Positions 1 through 10,697 of a stretch of DNA of 64,000 nt are shown piece after piece. This stretch comes from Caenorhabditis remanei (lineage: Eukaryota > Nematoda > Chromadorea > Rhabditida > Rhabditidae). How positions within the stretch are numbered: position 1 is the stretch's first letter; each line of letters begins with the position of its first letter. The translations under genes were made by a program, and so were the position numbers. The notes beneath the pieces were generated by a model. The model was not told the origin of the DNA and made no database searches. It saw only the letters and a program-made list of their open reading frames with translations. The stretch spans positions 1,736,001 to 1,800,000 of the forward strand of contig NC_071329.1 of NCBI RefSeq assembly GCF_010183535.1. Reading direction: 5' to 3'.

Positions 1-167
1 TTCAAACAATTTCCAAAAAAAATTCAAAAACTCAAAATGTTTTGAAAAAATGTTTCAAAACGGGCCGAGCGGGCCGGGCCGGGCCACGGGCCGGGCCGGG
101 CCGGGCCGGGCCGAGATTTTTCCTGATTTCGGCCCGGCCCGGCCCGGCCCGGCCCGTGACAAGTATG
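1..167. mobile_element. hAT-type MITE, CATACTTG family, right end only
   Basis: GC-rich GGCCGGGCC repeats end at CAAGTATG (160-167). This is the inverted terminus seen in complete copies at 7750, 42748, 43179 and 50641. The left terminus lies outside the window, so the target-site duplication cannot be checked. Confidence 0.6.
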
Positions 168-224
168 CTAATTTTTGCGAATTTTATGAACTTTTTCTAG
201 GAGTTTTTGAATCTTTGCGAAAAA

Positions 225-280
225 ATCTAATTCCGACTTCCGACTTCCGGATAAGAAATTTTCACTTCCATGCAACTCTG
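225..280. repeat. CAGAGTTG-family MITE end (GGAAGT-rich)
   Basis: A stretch of TTCCGACTTCCGG repeats ends in CATGCAACTCTG, the terminus of the CAGAGTTG family found complete at 43871, 45498 and 46484. No left end was recognised. Confidence 0.45.
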
Positions 281-324
281 GTGTGGATTCAGAATCCCCC
301 AGATTTTATTTGGATCATTTGTTC

Positions 325-2868
325 AGTGGCAAATGCGCTCTGTTGATAGTTTTTCGGAAGTGTACGGCAGTGTGTCTTCTCGAGACGGTCTCGAGAAAAT
401 TCTCGAGAAAATTCTCGAGAGAGTTCTCGAGAATTTCTCGAGAATTCTCGAGAAATTTTTCTCGAGAATTCTCGAGAAATTCTCGAGAGATCTCTCGAGA
501 GATTTCTCGAGAATTCTCGAGAACGTTCTCGAGAAAAATTTCTCGAGAGATTTCTCGAGAATTCTCGAGAATTCTCGAGAAATTTTTCTCGAGGAGTGAT
601 TTCACGAAAAACTCACAAAAAACCAATTTTACTAAAATAAGTATGTGAACAAGTGTAATAGAGATTGAGATTAAATTGAAAGAGATTCATTTTTAACAAG
701 AGAACCGAGTTCATTAAATCGAGAAACATTTCAATAATAACTAATGGAGAAACTATATTTTTGTCAATAAAGCTTTAATAATACAAATATTTGAAAATCA
801 CCGCGCACCGCGCCATAAACAGTAAACAAAATTTTCAAAAACCTATTCTCGAGATTCTCGAGAATTCTCGAGAATTCTCGAGAATGTCTCGAGAATTTCT
901 CGAGAAATCTCTCGAGAGATCTCTCGAGAATTTCTCGAGAATTCCTTTTCTCGAGAATTTTTTCTCGAGAAGACACACTGGTGTACGGTATTTCTATGGA
1001 AATAACGCGATTTTTGAAAAGATTATCAATAGAGCGCATTTAGTCACGCGTAGGCGGAAGCTATGCTCAAATTTTCATTTTTCTGGAAACAGTTTCAGAT
1101 TTTTCGCAATTTTTTTTAGTTTTTCGGGTCTGAAAATGCGATTTTCGTGACGAAATTGGCAAGAAATCACAGTTTTCGTCTCAAAATCACCAAAAATTGA
1201 GGTTTTTGCTGAAAATAGATACGGTAGCCGAGTTTGCGAATTCTAGGCCACCAACTGGTTTTCTAGGCCATTTGATCGGAATTTACGATATTTTTGAGAC
1301 TTGATGATGAAATTAGGTTGAAAACGGTCTAAAACTCTCAAAATTCGAATTTTAATGGATCGTGGCCTAGAAAGACATTTGGTGGACTAGAAATCCAAAC
1401 ATCTCGCTGGTTTTTGTGGTTTTTGGGTGGTTTTTGGCCGAAATTCGTCATTTTTTCGATATTTTTAGTGTGAAAAATTTTGAAAAATTTTGAAAATTTC
1501 AGAAACGCGATGAAAGTTGTGGACCAAGCGTCGTCGTTTCCGACTATACCCCGACGGAAGTTTTCAATAAACTAAAAGAGTTGGTGCCGGTTGAATGGAC
1601 ACAAAAAGAAATCGATTATGTCCAACTTCATTTGACAAGTGTGACGAGTATTATGACGGTAGATCAAATCGAAGTGGCACTCGATTGGCTTTATTTTAAT
1701 ATTCAACGAGTTATTGAGACATACGATCAAATTATGGAGAAGAGACCGGACATGTTTTATAGTAGTGTGGTAAGGGACAATGATAAATTATGGAAATTTA
1801 GTGTAGATTTACGAGAGATTCAAGTCAACATTTCATTCTCTTCGTAATTCAGTATTGTGGCAAATGCGCTCTAATGACAAACTGCTGAAAATTACGGTGT
1901 TTCTGAAATAAAAACCGTTAATTTTCTGTGAGATTATCAATAGAGCGCATTTAGTCACGCGTAGGCGGAAGCTATGCCCGAATTTTCATTTTTTGAAAGC
2001 ACCATTTCCGTTATCAATAGAACACGATCATAAACTTAGTTAGGGTTGAATCTTTTGTAACTGCGCTCTATTGATAACGAGTCGGACTCCTCGAGGACAA
2101 GGCAACAAATTGCGAAATCCGGTTTTTTATAGTGTAAACGAAATTTTGACTCAGTTCTGTAGCAAATGCGCTCTAATGATAGTTTGGTGAAAATTACGGT
2201 ATTTTTGTGTAAAATCATGGAATTTTCGAATGGATTATCAATAGAGCGCATTTAGTCACACGTAGGCGGAAGCTATGCGCAAAATTTTTGCCAAAAAACT
2301 GCTGAAGACGTCAAATCTCGGATTTCAGGCTCCGCCCACTTTTCAAAAATCATAAAAGTGAGAAAATGGAAGCATTAGCGCGAAACCCCGTTTTTGACTG
2401 ATATTTTCCTACAATTTCAAATCAGGCTATGTGGCAAATGCGCTCTAATGATAATTTTGTGAAAATTATGGTATTTTTGTGTAAAATAACGTAATTTTCA
2501 CATTAGAGCGCGTTTTGTCACGCGTAGGCGGAAGGAAGATATGCTCAAGTTTTCGCCAAAAAACTGCTGAAAATAAGCTGGCTGAACTTTTCCTTTTGGA
2601 TTTCTAGGCCGCGGTCATTGTTCAGTCTCCGTGAAGACGTCAAATCTCGGATTTTAGGCTCCGCCCACTTTTCAAGGATAATAAAAGAGGAAACTGGGAG
2701 CATTAGCGCAAAACCCCATTTTTGACAGATGTTTTCCTAAAATTTCAAATCAGGTCAGTGGCAAATGCGTTCTAATGATAATCTCCTGAAAATTGCAGTA
2801 TTTCTGAACGATTTTCACATCGATTTTCAATAGAGCGCATTTAGTCACGCGTAGGCGGAAGCTATGCG
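325..2868 (+). repeat. GCGCTCTA / AATAGAGCGC inverted-repeat units, about five copies
   Basis: Units of roughly 105-125 bp run from GTGGCAAATGCGCTCTAATG to TTATCAATAGAGCGCATTTA, followed by GTCACGCGTAGGCGGAAGC. Copies lie at about 325-367 plus 989-1065 (split by the hAT MITE), 1857-1977, 2158-2278, 2432-2535 and 2757-2868. The two GAGCGC blocks are inverted, so each unit can fold. They lie upstream of the first visible RING-A exon and in its first intron. The AATAGAGCGC core recurs through the window. Confidence 0.7.
368..980 (+). mobile_element. hAT-type MITE with TCTCGAGA arrays, copy 1
   Basis: This 613-bp element has perfect terminal inverted repeats beginning CAGTGTGTCTTCTCGAGA. Exact 8-bp target-site duplications GTGTACGG lie at 360-367 and 981-988. 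Inside each end is an array of overlapping TCTCGAGA palindromes (about 375-595 and 848-972) flanking a 250-bp AT-rich core. An 8-bp duplication and a CAGTG terminus are typical of hAT elements. There is no transposase, so it is non-autonomous. It interrupts a GCGCTCTA repeat unit whose halves lie at 325-367 and 989-1065. A second copy is at 15888-16575 in the opposite orientation. Confidence 0.9.
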
Positions 2869-5800
2869 CAAATTTTCATTATGCTTTGATTTTTTGTGTA
2901 GATTTACGGGAATATCTTCTTTCCAGACTGGCGACAATACGATCCGATTATTTGAAGATGGATCACACTCATTCGTAACTGTATACGAAACGTTCACATC
3001 GGTGAAAGCGGAACTCCACGGGGGCGATGAAAGATTCTCTAAAATCATGGATTTGGAATGGGCGAGCGATTTCATGAAATCCTTTCCCAACGATATCGTG
3101 TTCATTCGAGTGCCCATCCGACGTGCCAAACATAGAGCCGTCCCGATTCGTGGTCCGAAACCCGATGAATTCTCGATTCTGGCGGTGGACGCGTTGTTCG
3201 ATCTGTTGAAACAGATGATTTTCGGCGTAAAGTTGTTCCAGAATGGGAAATGTGTGGAAAAGAATGTGGCGGAGCTGTTTAAACGATTGGAGAGAGGATT
3301 TATGCTGGAGACGGTAAGGGTTCGAGAACGTACGCAATTTGTCGTAAGATCCGATGCACCATATCTGACGACAAAATGCACAGAAATTTAGAGAGAAGAG
3401 GACAGACATAATCAGTAGAGCGCGCTTTCTTCAATACAATGTCATGAAATCCGATGCATGCATGCAGGAGTGCGCGACACAAGGTCACGAAAACGCGCTC
3501 CGTCGCTCAGCGGTTGGCACGGTGCCAAAAAAGGACTTGGCTGAGTGCCAAATTCAAGTTTAGCGTGTGTTTGTCGTATCTTTCGATGAAAAACGCGACG
3601 CACACGCATCGCGACTCGGCCGGTAAATTCAAAACTTTTCGTTGCGGACCTTACGCCTCGCATCCCTGTAGATGCACCATACTTGTCAAGGCCCGGGTTG
3701 TTTTGACGCCAAAGTTAAAAGTTCAATTTTTTAAAAATTTTTTGAAAAAGAAGGTACTTCCACTTTGAAATTATCAGCAGAGCGCACTTACTAGAATACA
3801 GTACCACCAAACGATGCATCATATCTTACAACAATGTGCACAGAAATTTAAACACGCTAAAAGAAGGACCTAACTTCATCAATAGAGCGCGCTTGCTAGA
3901 TTACAGTATTACCTGCTTCACGCCTTTTCTACAGTACGCAATTGGTCGTAAAATTCGATGCACCATATCTGACGACAAAATGCACAGAAATCAACTTTTT
4001 TTCCAGAACCGTCCATACCTAATTAATCTGAAACATTGTGATCTCGTTCTGGAATCGCTAACCGATCAGATGACCGAACTATCGAAGAAATGCAATCCCG
4101 CTCCACTGAAAGACGTGCGGAATGCAAAGAAAGACGGATTCACGGTGGAGAATCTGAGGAACGAGTTGAGACATCTGAATCTTCTGGAAATGTTTCCAGA
4201 AATTCTGGATTATGCTGGAATTGTGTATGAATGGGTTGATAAGATGAAGAATGAGGACGTTTTGAGGACCAGTGACCTGTTCGATGCGGTGGAGATGTGT
4301 CAGCTGATTTGTATATTCAAGAATTATCCCAAAGTGGGTTTATGAGAAAAAATTTGTGAAAAAATTGAAATTTTTCAGCTAAAGGCGTTCCTGCACACTC
4401 AGAAAGGATGTGGACGAGTGTTGACACTAGAATGCGATTCGTGTGATGGAGCACAGCGAACGGAGGCTTCAGGGATTCAGAATCCTAAATCAGCGATGAA
4501 ATCTGCATCGGAATCTCCAAGTCTTCTGAATCCCCCGGCGTCTTCAGAAGCTTCTACTCCGGAAGTTGTCGAATCGCCAGAAGAATCAAAGAATTCCACG
4601 TCATCTATTTCGGTGGATTCTGAATCTCCAGGCTTTCTGAATCCCACGTCATCTGCTTCTGAAGTTGCTCTTAAGCCGAAAAAGAATCAGAAGTCTTCTG
4701 AAGTGATTTGTGAGAAAAATGACACTTCTGAAGTTTTGGGGATTCTGAAAGAGACAGAATCTGTTTCTGCAAATTCTGAATCTCCAGTTGCTGAAGTTGA
4801 TCTTAAGCCGAAAAAGAATCAAAAGAAGGCTCTAGAATCCGCTAAGAATCAGAAGTCGTCTTCAGAAGCCCCGCCCCTTCCGGCTCCAAAAAAGGAGTCT
4901 GCGAACTGTGTAAAGTGTTATCGAACGTGTGAAATGTTGAATGAAACGAAGAAAGAGTTGAAATCAACACAGAACAAGTTGGCGATGTACGAGAAGAAGA
5001 ATCTGGAAATGGATAAAGAGAAAAAGAAGAAAAATGAGAGAATTCTCGAAGAGCAGGAAGAGAAAATAGCCAAGCTACAGAAGGGTCTCGAAGCGAAAGA
5101 CCAAGAAATCGTTGAGACGAAGAAGCGGAAAGAGAGAGAAATGGAGCAAACGATTGGGGAATTCGAGAGGATTCTGGAGGCGGAGCGTATGAAAGTTGTG
5201 AGAAAAGAAGCGGAGCATGCAAATGAGAGACAGAAATATATGCAAAGTTTGGAGGGGAAACAGAAGGAAATGGAAGAGATGAAAAGGTTAGAATTGCTAA
5301 AAATCAGATTTTTTTCAATGAAAACTGAAAAGTTCCAACGAAAATTGAGTAGAAATTGTGTTTTGAGTCGTGTAGATTTACGAGGTCTAACATTTATTTA
5401 CGAATTCTGATGTTCATTTAAGAGCTTTCCTGTGTAGAGTTATATGGTCTCAGATTGATTTTCGAGCTTGATAAGCGACCCCAATTTGCTCAGACCGATT
5501 TACGAGCTTCCTGTGTAGATTTACGTCGTTGTGATATCGATTTACGAGCTTTTAGACCGATTTACAGCATACTTGCAAAATATCGGCACGGCCCGGTCGG
5601 CACGGAGTCAAAAAATGAGCACAATTTTCTCACAAAATTTTTCGAAATTTTTTGAAATTTTCATCAAAAATAGTCAAAAATCCTATGTACACTTCAGTTT
5701 TATCGATATGTAAAAACATAGTCAAAAATTCGACTTTTTTGCGAAAAAATAAAAAAAAATTTCAAAAAAATTCAAAATTTCAAATTTTTGTACTGTGACC

Positions 5801-6851
5801 CGAGCCGAACGGGCCGGGCCGGCGAAAATTCTCAAATCGGCCCGGCCCTGCCCGTTGCAAGTATGATTTAGATCAATTTCTTTTCCATTTTTCCAGAAAA
5901 CTCGCGTCCGCCACCAAAGAGTTCCATCAAAACCAAAAAACCGCATCCCAGTCGTTTCTCAATGAAAAATCGGCATTCCAAGCGCAAATCGCAAAGCTCG
6001 AACGTGACGTCATCAGTGAGAAGCAACAAATGCAACGAGTCGAGCAGAAGTTGCAGGAAACAATGAGGAAGCTGAGTGATAAAAAATCTGGTGGATTCCA
6101 CGTGGAAATTGTACGATTGAAGGCTGAAAATGAGACGAAGGATCGGATGATTCAACAGTTGATGGATAGGCTTGCGAATTCTGTGCCTATTGGAACGACG
6201 ACGACGACGTCAGGAATTCAGATTCAGATTCAGAATCCGATGCCAGAAAATGTATCCACGTCGTCACCATATCTACAGTACCCCGATACTCCAGCGTTCG
6301 AAGAACCGTATCTACAGTACCCCGAACAGCACCGCTGGGAGTCATATGACTATGAGATGCCTTACGCAGAGTTTCAGAATCCTATGACGTCTTCAGATGC
6401 TTTTCAGATTCCTTATATGGAACAGCAGCCAGAGATTGAGAATCTCCCGACGTCTTCTGAGTTCTATGCGCCAGAAGCGTATAGTGAAATGGTTTATTAT
6501 GAGGCTCCGGCGTCATCTGGCGCGGAAATCCCCGCTTCAGAAGTCTCGACGCCTTCTGACGTTTCTCCAGAATCTATTCCAGTTGTGGAAGTCGTGAAAG
6601 CAACAAAGAATCCTGCTCCAGAATACCCGGATTCAGAATGCCCGATTTGTCTCGTTGAAATGAAGCGAAAAAACAAAAAAATCAACTGTAATCAATGCAA
6701 GAAACAGTTTCATTCTCATGTAAGGGAAACGCGCTCTATTGATAATGTTTCGAATTTTCAGTGCGCCTCGAAATGGCTGAAAGTGAAGAGCGAGTGTCCG
6801 GCGTGTCGTGGACGTCTTCTGGACCCTAACGAGTTTCCGTCGCTGTCATAG
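1503..6851 (+). CDS. RING-A: large RING-finger protein, 5' partial (putative E3 ubiquitin ligase)
   Basis: Exons, all phase-consistent: 1503-1769, 2927-3313, 4007-4333, 4379-5286, 5897-6719, 6762-6851; 933 visible residues. The first visible exon matches exon 6 of RING-B and RING-C, so five N-terminal exons are missing and probably lie left of the window. Order: a helical block (visible residues 1-89), a block with VPIRRAKHRAVPIR and LAVDALFDLL (90-218), a block with KDVRNAKKDGFTVENLRNEL (219-327), a Ser/Pro-rich linker, a Cys cluster NCVKCYRTC (from 503), a long Lys/Glu coiled coil (about 515-700), a Pro/Tyr/Ser-rich tail, and a C-terminal RING from 878. RING ligands follow C-x2-C-x12-C-x2-C-x4-H-x2-C-x10-C-x2-C, the C4HC3 order of Listerin. 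The other domains I do not recognise. E2 recruitment and ubiquitin transfer are inferred from the RING only. Its coiled-coil exon 5897-6719 is unsplit, unlike in the paralogues. Confidence 0.82.
3330..3995 (+). repeat. GTACGCAATTTGTCG repeats in RING-A intron
   Basis: Near-identical segments reading CGCAATTTGTCGTAAGATC then CACCATATCTGACGACAAAA and TGCACAGAAAT occur at about 3333-3391, 3812-3850 and 3935-3993. They also occur at about 47225-47440 between genes. The unit contains a short palindrome (TTGTCGTAAGAT / ATCTTACGACAA). It lies in the intron 3314-4006. Confidence 0.55.
5568..5865. mobile_element. hAT-type MITE, CATACTTG family, in RING-A intron
   Basis: Termini CATACTTGC and GCAAGTATG enclose a GC-rich body with CGGCCCGG blocks. 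The flanks ATTTACAG and ATTTAGAT match at 6 of 8 positions, so the target duplication is probably eroded. It lies in intron 5287-5896 and closely resembles the copy at 43179-43458. Confidence 0.65.
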
Positions 6852-6908
6852 ATCGTTAACACTTGTTTTTGTTGTTATTTTTTGAAATTTGAAGTATTTT
6901 ATGCAATT

Positions 6909-6914
6909 TTTATT
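6909..6914 (-). terminator. polyadenylation signal for the minus-strand F-box gene
   Basis: AATAAA on the minus strand, 44 bases past the stop codon at 6958-6960. It lies only about 60 bases from the stop of the convergent RING-A gene, so the two 3' ends probably overlap. Confidence 0.5.
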
Positions 6915-6957
6915 AATAGCGCAGTACGGTTGAACCAGAAAATTATATTATAGTAGA

Positions 6958-9389
6958 TTAATTATCAGCTAATTGCACTCTGAGCTCTTCCAACTCTCTC
7001 AAAAGTCTCATTCGCGTCGCCACATCATTCGGATCCATCGTCATAATCTCCTTCTCAATGTTATTTTTGCTCTTCACAAGACGCAACAGCTCCACCACAC
7101 TTCCCAAGAATTTGTCCTCTGGCGTGAATTCGAGGCGTAGTCCGTGCATGGTGACTTCGATTGTTGCGATTCTAGAGGAGTCGTGAGTTTCCGAGCGGCT
7201 GAAAGTGATGATTCATACTTATAAAATGGGAATGCGCGTAACTTGATAAAGTGAAATGAAAACTACACCACGCTATTGACCTCAATGAGTTCTAAATTTA
7301 CAAGCTGTCGTTACACCCTGAAGTATGACAGGTGCTTTAGCCACGCCTTAGTTTGACCTTACACAGTGACATAGAGCTCGCCGAGATCTACATTTTGGTA
7401 TATTTTTCAGATCACAACATTGAGTTTAAAGCAAATTTAACTCTAAAAACTCACGCGTAGAAAGTCGTAATCCAGGGGTGTTGCACCACAACCATTCCAT
7501 TCAACAAATCCCCCAACTCGAGAAACACTCCAGCGAGTCCTATCGTTATTCGACCACATACTGCCTCTTCACTCTCCATGCAGTGGTGAATGAAGGTATT
7601 GATCTCGGCCACTTTGAGATTAGTGTACATCAGAGTGACTTCTTGCACTCCGCGCATTGAGAGGAGATGTTCGATACGGACCCATCGAGCATTGACATAA
7701 TGTGATTGCTTGAAATGAAACGCCTGGAATATAGAAAAGTGGTTTAAACCATACTTGCAAACCGGGCCGGCTCGTAACTAGCTTCAAACTCAGTGTTATG
7801 TGCTGAAAAATATACCAAAATGTAGATCTCTACGAGTTCTATATTCGTGACCTACTACGGGCCGGATGGCGGATTGTTAATGTGCCGCGGGCCGAGAAAA
7901 AGTGCCAAAAAACGCGAAAATGGCCAAAAAGCCGTTCTAGCCCGGCCCGCGGCACATTAACGAATTGCCATCCGGCCCGTAGTAGGTCACGAATATAGAA
8001 CTCGTCGTGATCTACATTTTGGTATATTTTTCAGCTCATAATATTGCGTTTGAAACGAGTTACGAGCCGGCTCGGTTTGCAAGTATGGTTTAAACCAAGA
8101 CGATATGCATGTTTACAACTCACCTTCTCATGTGTAAAATCGTCTGGAAGCCTCACAGCCGGAGAACAAATGACTCGTTTTTCCAAACTCGCGTAGTCCA
8201 TCACAACGCCTACACCTCTCGCGTCAACATCTCCATTGACACATGCTATCATCCAATTCTTAAACTCCTCCGCTACCATCACCTTCTCCACGTCAGCAGT
8301 GCCTAGTCTACCCAAATAAACGGTCATTCCAATGCTAGGGATCAATCGACAGATCCTTCTGTAAACCGTTTGGGCGTTGTGGATCGTGGGGAGCTTCTTG
8401 TCACACCTGTAAGAATAACGCGTTTTTCTAGTTTCCACGTTTTTCGGACACTCTCCGTGTTCTTCTCTCTGAGATGTTGCAGCGCAACGCAAATACTTAC
8501 CACTTGGAAACTTGGACCACTTTCTTTATAATTCCAGCACCCATTTCTTGATCCTGATGAGCCACTCCACATTGGACTACCATCGTTCCCACATCGGTGA
8601 TGATGGTGATATCGGCGACTTGTCCATTTTTCTGATCACAGAAAAAGATCGTCTGGACACTGTCCTCATGAAACCTGCATCTCATCAAGAATTGCTCGGT
8701 TTTAGTGGAAGTCAAGGCCAAGGAGAGTCTGAAAATTGGTGGATTGGAGATTGCGTGTATCAGAATCGTCCCGGATTAAAATGAGTACGAATCACTGCAC
8801 CCTATCACTCCAAAATCTACTTTTAATGCGTCAGCGAAACGGGAAAAGCGTCAGATGCCTACTGTGCGCATAACGCGATAAAAATGTTTTCAGTGGAAAA
8901 AACCAAATTTTTGGAGATTGAAAATAAGTTTAGGGGGAATTTCAAAATTTTATTGCTATAAAACAACTAAACTTCACTGAATTCGGTAGAAAACGGTCGA
9001 TTTAGTAATTTTTGTATACTGTAGGACAACTTTTTTGCTATGCGCCTTTAAAGCTACAGTACAACTTTGCACTGCTAAAGCGTCAGCAATGCCTCGGGTC
9101 ATTTGGGTGCGTAAGGACCTGTGCGAATCAGAACAGACGGTTAAACGTAATAGAATTAGATTCGACGGTTCTGATTCGTACCAGTTCTGATCCGGGCGGT
9201 TCTTATTCAGTGCGGCGAATTGCAAAAATGGGAGGAGCTTAGACACGCCCCTTTCTCCGCGCCGCGAAAAGTTATTAACACCAACCTTTCCTCCATAGCC
9301 ATATGCTTAGCGATAAGCTCCAACGGCAAGAATGGGAGCATCTGGATTGGGAATCCACGTACATCAGTAGTTTTGGATTGTCCTTCCAT
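6958..9389 (-). CDS. F-box protein with FBA_2 domain (FBXB-like)
   Basis: Exons on the minus strand: 9389-9286, 8728-8501, 8406-8124, 7723-7455, 7198-6958; all junctions keep phase; 374 residues. Residues about 11-50 form an F-box (GFPIQMLPFLPLELIAKHM then ERLSLALTSTKT). The fourth exon (about 206-294) carries the nematode F-box-associated type 2 pattern: WVRIEHLLSMRGVQ, an INTFIHHCM helix and ITIGL. F-box proteins bind Skp1 and act as substrate receptors of SCF ubiquitin ligases; the target here is unknown. The start follows a TTTTTCAG acceptor at 9426-9427 by 36 bases, probably a spliced-leader site. Intron 3 holds a MITE (7750-8087). The C-terminal exon ends in a short charged helix. The assignment to the FBXB-type family is secure; exact orthology is not. 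Confidence 0.85.
7750..8087. mobile_element. hAT-type MITE, CATACTTG family (338 bp)
   Basis: Termini CATACTTGCAAACCGGGCC and its inverse. Perfect 8-bp target duplications GTTTAAAC lie at 7742-7749 and 8088-8095. The body is a near-complete foldback: two arms with CCTACTACGGGCCGGATGGC meet around GGCCAAAAAGCC. It lies in intron 7724-8123 of the F-box gene. Confidence 0.92.
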
Positions 9390-10697
9390 TGTGACACCAA
9401 CGATTTTGAGATTTTGAGAGTCACACTGAAAAAATCTTAATAAAAGGTGTTCTCGGCCTTCAAATTCGATAAAAACTATAGGCTCTGTCTCCAAAACAAA
9501 ACAAAAATGCACAGCATAAGAGGGAAGGGATAAAAAAGACGAGTGTGAATGACGCACTGTCCAGCAAACAGATAGACGACGCAATACTGGAGTCATTCGG
9601 AGGAAGACAGCTGCTGCGTTTCGTGCAATAGCGCGCTGTTGAATAGAGCGCTGTTGCACACCTCGATCAATATATCGTGATGTGACACTCGGTGCTTGCG
9701 CGATATTAACGTTGTATTTCAATTTTCGGCGGCGCCCTCGAAATAGTTTGTTTTCGGAAGTCAGAAGTCGGAAATAGAGTTTTTGCACAGTTTTGAAAAT
9801 TTTGACAAAAAGAGTTTTAAATTTTTAAATTCCTTATTCGGAAGAAGCTGGAAGACGGAATGAAGAAGCTGGAGGACGGAAAAATAGGAAGACGGAATGA
9901 GTGTGGAAGTTGTTTTAATCTCTAAAATAAGAATGATGTGATAATGAATGTATGGGAGTGCTGTGCGGAAGTAAAACTTTCGAAGAGGGAAGTCGGAAGA
10001 CAGAAGTCGGGTTCTAAAAGCGGAAGTCGGAAGTTAATTTTGAAAATGACAATTTTGAGGAAAATATTTTCTAGTCAACGCCAAAAGTTATTTTCATACT
10101 CGGAAGCAGTGTTGTCGGGAATTCCGACTTCCGACCTCCAGGCTCTTTTTCACTTCCAACTTCCGACTTCCGGATAAGGAACGTTACTTCGGACTTACGT
10201 CATTTCATAACTGTGGAATTTTCGAAAAGTATATTTCGCGGAAATACTTTGAAAAATGGTCTAAAAGGACTGAAAATAGGCTTTTCTTCTGTCAAAAACA
10301 AACTTTTCACCGATTTTCCCGAATTTTATGATCTTTTCTCTTGGAGTTTTTGAACTTTTGCCAAAAAATCTAGTTCCGACATCCGACTTCCGGATAAGAA
10401 CATTTTCACTTCCCGACATCTCCGCTCGGAAGACGGAAGAAAGAAGTTGAATGAAGGAACTCGCCCACAGCTCTGAATGTATGGCGACGAATAACGATTA
10501 ACGATTGAACAGATTTGCTCATTGACTACACTTCGTGGGTGACTACACATTGTGGTTTCCCAGAGCAATGCCGTTTATCTGGTCAGTCTAGATTAACAAC
10601 AAGGCCAGTCTACCCAAAATCAATAATCGTTTTCTCCTTATTCCTGTCCTTTCCATTCTAATTCCCACAAAATCTCTACATCTTTTCAGAAATTTCA
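9390..10697. other. Intergenic: divergent promoters of F-box genes, GGAAGTCGGAAGT repeats
   Basis: This separates the minus-strand F-box gene from the first plus-strand F-box gene. About 9745-10180 and 10370-10445 carry degenerate GGAAGTCGGAAGT and TTCCGACTTCCGG blocks, related to the CAGAGTTG MITE family but without a clean element boundary. About 10550-10689 is the conserved upstream region shared with the downstream duplicate at 12470-12601. No coding exon seen. Confidence 0.6.
10550..10689 (+). promoter_or_regulatory. Duplicated upstream region of the F-box pair, copy 1
   Basis: It matches 12470-12601 almost throughout: CCCAGAGCAAT, TCTAGATTAACA, AAATCAATAA, CCTTTCCATTCTAATTCC and ACAAAATCTCTACATCT, ending in TTTTCAG (10683-10689), a likely spliced-leader acceptor 8 bases before the ATG. 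Conservation of non-coding DNA between tandem copies suggests the promoter was duplicated with the gene. No particular transcription-factor site is claimed. Confidence 0.5.

Noticed and set aside
50..1150. Overlapping open frames rich in SRE, LEK and FSR on both strands
   Set aside because: They are translations of the TCTCGAGA arrays and GGCCGGGCC repeats inside MITEs. The same peptides recur at 15800-16585 in all frames, and no splice or start context fits.
1503..6851. Calling RING-A an orthologue of Listerin
   Set aside because: Only the C4HC3 RING spacing is similar. The rest lacks HEAT-like repeats, contains a coiled coil and is far shorter than Listerin.
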